A stretch of 10,135 nt of DNA from Pontiella desulfatans (lineage in GTDB: Bacteria; Verrucomicrobiota; Kiritimatiellia; Kiritimatiellales; Pontiellaceae): NCBI GenBank assembly GCA_029287275.1, contig JARFRL010000019.1, positions 1-10,135 of the forward strand, given 5' to 3'. The position numbers were made by a program, and so were the translations under genes. The first letter of the stretch is position 1. Each line of letters opens with the position of its first letter. This document shows, one piece after another, positions 5,149 to 10,135 of the stretch. Under the pieces are notes generated by a model that saw nothing but the letters and a program-made list of their open reading frames with translations, made no database searches and was not told the origin of the DNA.

Positions 5149-6438
5149 ATGAGCGCCAACATCCTACAAACCTATCTCGTCAGCGTTTTGGGTTGCAAAG
5201 TCAACCAATACGACGCCCAACAGATCGAGCAGTTGCTCGAACGCTACGGGCTCGAAAAAGCGCCGCGCTCCGACGACGCGGACGTGATCGTCGTGCATAC
5301 CTGCGGCGTCACCGCCGACGCGGCGCGCAAATCGCGCCAGACGATTCGCAAGGCGCAACGCGACAACCCCCTCGCCCGCGTGATCGTGACCGGTTGCGCG
5401 GCGAACGACGAGCTCACGAAGGTCGATCAGGACCCCGTTTTCCGCGTCCCCGCCGGCGCCGACTGGCTGCGACGCCTCGCGGAACAGCTCGACGCGCTCG
5501 CCCTGCCGAAAGACCACGACGTTCCCGGCATCGAGACCGACACGTTCACGCTTTCCCGCTTCGACGGTCACACCCGCGCCTTTCTAAAGGTGCAGGACGG
5601 CTGCGACATCGGCTGCTCCTTCTGCATCATTCCCCAACTCCGGAAAGAACCGCGCGACAAAGCCATCGCCGACGCGGTCCGCGAGGCCACCGCCCTGACC
5701 GAAGCGGGATACCGCGAGCTCGTCGTCACCGGCGTCAGCGTCGGCCTCTATGGCCGCGGCCGCGGCTCGTCGCTCGCCGAGATGCTCCGCGAACTCGCGC
5801 GCGTGCCGAACATCGGACGGATCCGCCTTTCCAGTTTGCATCCCGGCGAACTGACCGACGAGCTGCTCGCCGTTTGGTCGTCCACGCCGAACATCATGCC
5901 GCACCTGCACCTTTCGCTGCAGTCCGGCTCCAACGCCGTGCTCCACGCCATGCGCCGCGGCTACACCGCCGAAGAGTATCTCGACGCCGTCGAACGCGCC
6001 CGCGCCGCGCTCGACACCCCGGCCTTCACCACCGACGTCATCGTCGGCTTCCCCGGCGAGACCGACGCGTACTTCGAGGAAAGCCTCGAATTTTGCGCGA
6101 AAGTCGGGTTTTCGCAGATGCACGTCTTCACCTATTCGCCGCGCCCCAAAACCATGGCGGCGCGCATGGGCAATCAAATCAACGGCGCCGTCGCGACGGA
6201 ACGCGGCGAACGCCTGCGCGAGCTGGGCGAGCGCATGGCCGCGGACTATCACGCCCGTTTCCTCAACCGCGAAGTCGACGTGCTCGTCGAGGGCGTCAAG
6301 GACGGGAAAGCGACCGGCTACACCCAACATTACGTCCCCGCGGAGTTCGAAACCTCGGCCGATCTCAAGGGCCGGGTCGTCCCGCTCGCGGTTAGCGCCA
6401 CGACCGCGACCGTCATTTCGGGGACGGATAGACTTTAA
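5149..6438 (+). CDS. mtaB: MtaB-type tRNA ct6A/t6A37 methylthiotransferase
   Basis: A 429-residue radical-SAM methylthiotransferase that adds a methylthio group to N6-threonylcarbamoyladenosine at position 37 of ANN-decoding tRNAs. The N-terminal UPF0004 domain has its three cluster cysteines: C16 in 'LGCKVNQYD', C52 in 'HTCGVT' and C83 in 'TGCAAN'. 'GCKVN' fits MtaB better than the 'GCQMN' of MiaB. The radical-SAM motif C152-D-I-G-C156-S-F-C159 follows, and a TRAM RNA-binding domain occupies about 370-429. Less usual are 'IIPQLRKEPRDK' after the SAM cysteines, where relatives have 'IIP.ARG..RSR', and 'GVSVGLYGRG' in the next conserved loop. ATG 5149 is chosen because homologous sequence starts at once ('QTYLVSVLGCKVN'); ATG 5134 and TTG 5086 are alternatives. 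No clear ribosome binding site. A methyltransferase gene and rnc follow on the same strand, likely one operon. Confidence 0.92.
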   Translation: MSANILQTYLVSVLGCKVNQYDAQQIEQLLERYGLEKAPRSDDADVIVVHTCGVTADAARKSRQTIRKAQRDNPLARVIVTGCAANDELTKVDQDPVFRVPAGADWLRRLAEQLDALALPKDHDVPGIETDTFTLSRFDGHTRAFLKVQDGCDIGCSFCIIPQLRKEPRDKAIADAVREATALTEAGYRELVVTGVSVGLYGRGRGSSLAEMLRELARVPNIGRIRLSSLHPGELTDELLAVWSSTPNIMPHLHLSLQSGSNAVLHAMRRGYTAEEYLDAVERARAALDTPAFTTDVIVGFPGETDAYFEESLEFCAKVGFSQMHVFTYSPRPKTMAARMGNQINGAVATERGERLRELGERMAADYHARFLNREVDVLVEGVKDGKATGYTQHYVPAEFETSADLKGRVVPLAVSATTATVISGTDRL

Positions 6439-6472
6439 TCCCAATCACTTGTCTCCTATATTCCCCACCCTT

Positions 6473-7357
6473 ATGAGGGAAATGGATAACAATCTGGACG
6501 CCGAGGTTCGCCTTTGGCAGGAAAAACTTTTCAGCCGTTCGATTCGCCGCGGCCGCGCGCTGGAGCGAATCAAAACGCTCGTGGGCGGAACGATGAACCT
6601 GACCTGTCTGGAAATCAGCGCGGGCGACGGCGTCATCAGCTCCAAACTCCGCCAGCTCGGCGGAAGTTGGAAAACCGCGGTCGCGACGAAAGACGCGGCC
6701 GACTCGATCAACTATTGCGTCAACGAGGCGATCACGCTCATACCGGACGGCAAGCTTCCGTTCGAGGACGGCGTGTTCGATCGGCTCGTGATCGTCGACG
6801 CGCTCAAACACTTCGCGGACGACTATGAATTTCTCCACGAGTGCCACCGCGTCCTGAAAAACGATGCCTGGGTCATCATCAGCGAAACCCGCCGCGCGCC
6901 GTTTAGCTTCGTCGCGCTCCTTAAAAGCGCGTTCGGCCTCGCGGCGACCGCCCGCGGCGCGGCGCGCAACGGCTATACCGAGACCGAATTGTTCGACAAA
7001 CTGAAAGACGGGTTCGACGTGCCCGAAACCATCGTCTATTCCAACGGGCTCTTCGAGAGCTTCGCGACGATCGGCGAGGCGATCCAGAAAGCCATCACCA
7101 CGGTTCCCTACTGGCTCGTTCGCGAGAACGCCGCGCAAGGCGAACTCCAACGCTTCCGTCGACTGCATGGCCTCGCGAACCTCGCCTTCCCCCTCGCGTG
7201 GACGCTCTCCAAACTGGAGTTCATCCCCGGCCACAAGCTGCTCGTCAAAAGCCGCCGACGCCATTGGCGCCCGCGCCGGCAGCCCAAGCTCATCGACGGC
7301 CGCTCCATCGCGGAGGCCGCCATCAACACTAAAATCGGAACCGCCGCCCCGTTTTGA
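6473..7357 (+). CDS. Class I SAM-dependent methyltransferase, substrate unknown
   Basis: A 294-residue protein with a Methyltransf_11-type Rossmann core at about residues 20-140. Motif I is 'CLEISAGDGVIS' (E47, G51, G53). The later 'LPFEDGVFDRLVIVDALKHFADD' (95-117) and 'ECHRVLKNDAWVIIS' (123-137) match the usual motifs of UbiE-like enzymes, where the last part reads '.E..RVLKPGG..' in most relatives. The C-terminal half (about 145-294) holds hydrophobic patches (146-158, 234-250) and a very basic run 'KSRRRHWRPRRQPK' (259-272), suggesting contact with membrane lipid or nucleic acid. The start is uncertain: ATG 6473, ATG 6482 or an upstream TTG 6449; none has a well-spaced ribosome binding site. 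The gene follows mtaB by 34 bases, and its TGA shares one base with the ATG of rnc (TGATG), so it is translated with RNase III. Context alone does not prove an RNA substrate. Confidence 0.82.
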   Translation: MREMDNNLDAEVRLWQEKLFSRSIRRGRALERIKTLVGGTMNLTCLEISAGDGVISSKLRQLGGSWKTAVATKDAADSINYCVNEAITLIPDGKLPFEDGVFDRLVIVDALKHFADDYEFLHECHRVLKNDAWVIISETRRAPFSFVALLKSAFGLAATARGAARNGYTETELFDKLKDGFDVPETIVYSNGLFESFATIGEAIQKAITTVPYWLVRENAAQGELQRFRRLHGLANLAFPLAWTLSKLEFIPGHKLLVKSRRRHWRPRRQPKLIDGRSIAEAAINTKIGTAAPF

Positions 7358-8058
7358 TGAAACCCAGCTACCGCGAACTCGAAATCTCCATCGGCTACCG
7401 TTTCAAAAAGAAAGCGTTGCTTGAGCTTGCCGTCACCCATCCATCGTTTCGCTACGAAAACGAGGAAACGGAAGACGACAACCAACGGCTGGAATATCTG
7501 GGCGACGCCGTGCTCAGCCTCATCGCGGCCGAACATCTGTTCAATAACAATCCCGACTCGCGCGAGGGCGACATGTCGAAACTGCGCAGCCGCCTGACTC
7601 AGGATCGCAAGCTCGCGCAGATCGGCGCCACCATCGGCGTCAGCAAATTTCTACGGCTTGGCGTCGGCGAACGGAAAAACGGCGGCGCCCAGCGCGCCTC
7701 CAACCTGGCCGACGCGGTGGAAGCCATCATCGGCGCGGCCTGGATCGACGGCGGCGCCCGCGCCGCGAACAAGATTTTCAAAACGGTGTTCCTGCCGGAA
7801 CTGGGCGAACTGGAAGAGACGCCCGTCAAAAGCAACCCGAAGGGCGAGCTGCAGGAACACGCGCAAAGCGGCGGCCATGGAATTCCCGAATACGAGACGA
7901 TCGAAACCGGGGGGCTCGAGCACGAGCGGGTGTTCACGGTCGAGGTGAAAGCCTGCGGAAAATCGTGGAAAGCCCAGGCCGGAAGCAAGCGCGAAGCCGA
8001 ACGCCTCGCCGCCTTGAAGGCGTTTGAAGAGTTGAACCGGCCGAAGCCGGAAGCCTAG
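7357..8058 (+). CDS. rnc: Ribonuclease III
   Basis: A 233-residue double-strand-specific endonuclease that matures rRNA precursors and cuts structured RNAs. The endonuclease domain (about 5-150) carries the signature 'NQRLEYLGDAVLS' (42-54) with catalytic E46 and D50, and the second acidic pair D119 and E122 in 'LADAVEAIIGAAWIDGG'. A double-stranded RNA binding domain follows (about 160-227: 'NPKGELQEHAQ ... AGSKREAERLAALKAFEEL'). Length is normal. ATG 7357 overlaps the previous gene's stop by one base; a TTG just before it (7354) is less likely. No Shine-Dalgarno site, so initiation probably relies on coupling. The TAG stop lies in a CTAG palindrome shared with the convergent ABC ATPase gene, with no room for a terminator. 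Confidence 0.97.
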   Translation: MKPSYRELEISIGYRFKKKALLELAVTHPSFRYENEETEDDNQRLEYLGDAVLSLIAAEHLFNNNPDSREGDMSKLRSRLTQDRKLAQIGATIGVSKFLRLGVGERKNGGAQRASNLADAVEAIIGAAWIDGGARAANKIFKTVFLPELGELEETPVKSNPKGELQEHAQSGGHGIPEYETIETGGLEHERVFTVEVKACGKSWKAQAGSKREAERLAALKAFEELNRPKPEA

Positions 8059-8822
8059 AACGACGGAACCGCGGCGAGCAACGTTCGCGTGTATTCGTGT
8101 TGAGGGTGGTCGATCACGTCGGCGACCGCGCCCATCTCCACGATTTCACCGTTGTACATCACCGCGACGCGGTCGCAGACGTTGCGCACGACGGCGAGAT
8201 CGTGACTTACGAACAAAAACGCGAGTCCGCGCGAGACGCGCAGCTCTTCCAACAACTCGAGAATCTCGGCCTGCACGGAAACGTCGAGCGCGGAGACCGG
8301 CTCGTCCGCGACCATCAAGTCGGGATCGAGCGCCAAGGCGCGGGCGATGCAGACGCGTTGGCGCTGGCCGCCGGAAAACTCGTGCGGATAGCGCCACGCC
8401 CATTCAGGATCAAGACCAACCGCCTCGAACAGTTCCGCGACGCGGGCGCGGCGCACGGCGGTGTTCGCTCCGATTCCGTGAACCTGCAACACGTCGACGA
8501 TCGCGTTGCCGACCTTCATGCGGGGATTAAGCGAGCCGTACGGATCCTGAAAGACCATCTGCGCTTCCTGTCGATAGGTCTTCAGTTCCCTGCCTTTGAG
8601 CGACGCGACGTCGACGCCCTTGAAATCGATGGTGCCGGAAGTCGGATCGGTCAGCCGAACAATGGCTTTCCCGAGAGAACTCTTGCCACAACCACTCTCG
8701 CCGACCAGCCCGAAAATCTCGCCCGGCTTGATGTGAAACGAAACGTCTTTCACCGCGTGGACGGATTCCTTGCCGTCCCCGTAGATCACGTTCAACTTTT
8801 CGACTGTGAGCAGATCATCCAT
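8055..8822 (-). CDS. Oligopeptide/dipeptide ABC importer ATPase, OppF/DppF type
   Basis: A 255-residue nucleotide-binding subunit of a peptide-type (possibly nickel or other solute) importer, acting on the cytoplasmic face. Walker A 'GESGCGKSS' (41-49), Q-loop Q92 in 'VFQDPYGSLNPR' (the SLNPR form is typical of OppF/DppF), signature 'FSGGQRQR' (149-156), Walker B 'LMVADEPVSALD' (169-180) and H-loop H207 in 'SHDL' are all intact. It ends at 'HEYTRTLLAAVPSF', so the C-terminal oligo/dipeptide tail with its cysteine motif, present in roughly 320-330-residue OppF proteins, is missing. The gene starts one base after the stop of the upstream ATPase gene. Its TAG stop overlaps the rnc stop on the other strand. 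Substrate cannot be read from the ATPase. Confidence 0.94.
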   Translation of the reverse strand: MDDLLTVEKLNVIYGDGKESVHAVKDVSFHIKPGEIFGLVGESGCGKSSLGKAIVRLTDPTSGTIDFKGVDVASLKGRELKTYRQEAQMVFQDPYGSLNPRMKVGNAIVDVLQVHGIGANTAVRRARVAELFEAVGLDPEWAWRYPHEFSGGQRQRVCIARALALDPDLMVADEPVSALDVSVQAEILELLEELRVSRGLAFLFVSHDLAVVRNVCDRVAVMYNGEIVEMGAVADVIDHPQHEYTRTLLAAVPSF

Positions 8823-8823
8823 T

Positions 8824-9615
8824 TTACGCGGGCCTTAGCCGCGGCACGGCGGCCATGAGTTGTTTCGTGTATTCGTGTCGGGGGTCGTAGAGCACGCCCT
8901 TCGTCGCGCCCTCCTCGACGACCTCGCCTTTTTTCATGACGTAGACGCGGTCGGCGAGATCGGCGACGATGCCGAAGTTGTGCGTGATCATCAGCACGGA
9001 GAGGTTCACCTTCGCGCTCAGCTCGGCCAGCAGATTGAGAATCTCGCGCTGGACGGTGACGTCGAGCGCGGTGGTCGGCTCGTCCGCGACGAGCAGCTCG
9101 GGCGAGCAGGCCAGCGCCATCGCGATCATGCAACGCTGCAGCTGACCGCCGCTCATTTGATGCGGATACGCGCCCGCGAGCCGAGCGGGCAAATGGACCA
9201 GATCCAGCAGGCGACGGATCTCGGCGGCGCGGTCGGCGTTGCCGCGGTGCAGCTTGATCGCCTCCTCGATCTGCCACCCGATGGTGAAGACCGGATTGAA
9301 GGAGACCATCGGCTCTTGAAAGATGTAGGCGATCTGGCCGCCGCGGATTTCGCGCAACTCGCGATCGGATTTCTCCAGCATGTTCTCGCCGTTGAACAGC
9401 ACCTGACCACCGGCGTAGCGCGCGGCGCGCGGCGTCAACCGGGTGAGCGACAGCGCGCTGATGCTTTTGCCGCTGCCGGATTCGCCGACCAACGCGACGG
9501 TTTCGCCGCGGGCGACCGTGAAGCTGACGTGATCGACGGCTTTAACCAAATCCGCGCCGCGCCCGAAATGGACGCTCAGATCCTTCACTTCCAGAATGGG
9601 GTCGGGCTTAGTCAT
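8824..9615 (-). CDS. Oligopeptide/dipeptide ABC importer ATPase, OppD/DppD type
   Basis: A 263-residue partner ATPase for the heterodimeric engine of the same importer. Walker A 'GESGSGKS' (44-51), Q-loop Q100 in 'YIFQEPMVSFNPVF' (the 'FQEPM.S.NP' form is typical of OppD/DppD), signature 'MSGGQLQR' (154-161), Walker B 'LLVADEPTTALD' (174-185) and H212 in 'ITHNFG' are present. 'THN' in place of the common 'THD' is a small variation next to the intact His. Like its partner it stops just after 'HEYTKQLMAAVPRLRPA' and lacks the C-terminal tail of longer OppD proteins. Its ATG overlaps the end of the permease gene by 8 bases, and the OppF-type gene follows one base later, so translation is probably coupled. 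Confidence 0.94.
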   Translation of the reverse strand: MTKPDPILEVKDLSVHFGRGADLVKAVDHVSFTVARGETVALVGESGSGKSISALSLTRLTPRAARYAGGQVLFNGENMLEKSDRELREIRGGQIAYIFQEPMVSFNPVFTIGWQIEEAIKLHRGNADRAAEIRRLLDLVHLPARLAGAYPHQMSGGQLQRCMIAMALACSPELLVADEPTTALDVTVQREILNLLAELSAKVNLSVLMITHNFGIVADLADRVYVMKKGEVVEEGATKGVLYDPRHEYTKQLMAAVPRLRPA

Positions 9616-10135
9616 TGAGTCGAGGATCCAAAGCGTCGCGCAGGGCGTCGCCCAACAGGTTGAAGGCGAGCACCAACAGGAACAGCGCCAGCGTCACGAA
9701 GGTCATTTCCCACCACATGCCCTGCCAGAGGCGCATGCGCGCGGAGTCGATCATCAGGCCCCACGACGGCTCGCCCTGAACGCCGATGCCGAGATAGCTC
9801 AGAATCACCTCGGTGCCGACCGCGGCCGGGAAGCGCAGCGTGAAGGTGACGATGATGACGTGCGAGATGTTGGGCAGGATGTGCTTGAACATGATGCGGC
9901 CGGAGCCGATGCCGAGGGCTTTCGCGGCTTGCACGTAGGTTTGCTCCTTGTGCTTCATCACCTCGCCGCGCACGAGTCGGCAGAGCCCCACCCAAGTCGT
10001 TAGGCCGATGCCCAGATAGACGCCCAGCAACCCCCTGCCCGGAACCACCATCGCGATCGCGAGGATGAACAGCAGTCCGGGCATGGACGCGAAGGTGGAA
10101 TAGAGCCAGACGATGAAGTCATCGACTTTCCCGCC
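9608..10135 (-). CDS. Peptide ABC importer permease, OppC/DppC type, C-terminal part
   Basis: The last 175 residues of an inner-membrane permease; the gene begins beyond the window, and the frame is open back to base 10135 ('GGKVDDFIVWLYSTFASMPG'). The internal ATG at 10084 is therefore not the start. The cytoplasmic EAA loop that docks the ATPase reads 'YVQAAKALGIGSGRIMFKHILPN'. Hydrophobic segments surround it, and the tail 'LFLLVLAFNLLGDALRDALDPRL' is the hallmark ending of DppC/OppC proteins. Downstream gene order permease-ATPase-ATPase is the standard one for these operons; the second permease and the solute-binding protein are presumably off the window to the right. The ATPase gene after it overlaps by 8 bases. 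Confidence 0.93.
   Translation of the reverse strand, partial: GGKVDDFIVWLYSTFASMPGLLFILAIAMVVPGRGLLGVYLGIGLTTWVGLCRLVRGEVMKHKEQTYVQAAKALGIGSGRIMFKHILPNISHVIIVTFTLRFPAAVGTEVILSYLGIGVQGEPSWGLMIDSARMRLWQGMWWEMTFVTLALFLLVLAFNLLGDALRDALDPRLND

Noticed and set aside
5584..6444. Long open frame on the minus strand opposite mtaB, and the Arg-rich frame at 5193-6395 on the plus strand
   Set aside because: Both overlap the complete mtaB reading frame; their Arg/Ala/Gly-rich content is typical of shadow frames.
8097..9618. Plus-strand open frames across the two ABC ATPase genes
   Set aside because: They are antisense to intact ATPases with all motifs, with no start signal or recognisable domain.
1..10135. 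Mobile elements, CRISPR arrays, tRNA genes, defence or biosynthetic clusters
   Set aside because: I looked for terminal repeats, transposase motifs, regularly spaced repeats, tRNA-like T-loop sequences and clusters of unknown genes and saw none; nearly all sequence is explained by housekeeping and respiratory genes.

Overview
The window reads as an ordinary chromosomal stretch from a free-living, moderately GC-rich bacterium. I estimated composition by eye and did not compute it. Gene styles point loosely to the PVC superphylum, perhaps Verrucomicrobiota or Kiritimatiellota. The pointers are a response regulator with an 'LSNREMDIFKLIGEGLDT' style helix-turn-helix, a coiled-coil zinc-ribbon protein of the CdsZ/COG1579 family beside rnpB, an RNase III with an 'NPKGELQE' linker, and weak or absent Shine-Dalgarno sites in front of about half of the genes. 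This placement is inference. No mobile element, tRNA, CRISPR array or phage gene was seen.

Layout. (1) Plus strand, 1-1107: the 3' end of a SanA/YdcF-type envelope protein, then a short AT-rich promoter region and an orphan NarL/FixJ response regulator. (2) Minus strand, 4919 down to about 1113: nrfH-nrfA (membrane quinol dehydrogenase and pentaheme nitrite reductase, for nitrite reduction to ammonium), closed by a strong intrinsic terminator; then pyrE (pyrimidine synthesis), a zinc-ribbon coiled-coil protein, and the gene for bacterial type A RNase P RNA (rnpB), which meets the response regulator tail to tail. (3) Plus strand, 5149-8058: mtaB (tRNA methylthiotransferase), a class I SAM methyltransferase and rnc (RNase III), closely spaced and probably one operon. 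(4) Minus strand, 10135 down to 8055: the end of an oligopeptide/dipeptide ABC importer operon (permease, then two ATPases), with overlapping or 1-nt-spaced genes.

The nrfHA pair gives the clearest physiology: membrane menaquinol feeds electrons through NrfH to periplasmic NrfA, so the cell can probably use nitrite as an electron acceptor or detoxify it. The roughly 230 bp between nrfH and mtaB is divergent and holds a candidate activator dyad. The rest is housekeeping: RNA processing and modification (rnpB, rnc, mtaB), pyrimidine synthesis and peptide uptake.

I did not find a convincing undescribed system. The points most worth checking are the CXXCH (not CXXCK) active-site heme motif of NrfA, the dyad upstream of nrfHA, an rnpB promoter that seems to sit inside the end of the preceding gene, a CTAG palindrome that supplies the stop codons of two convergent genes, and the uncharacterised methyltransferase placed between mtaB and rnc.
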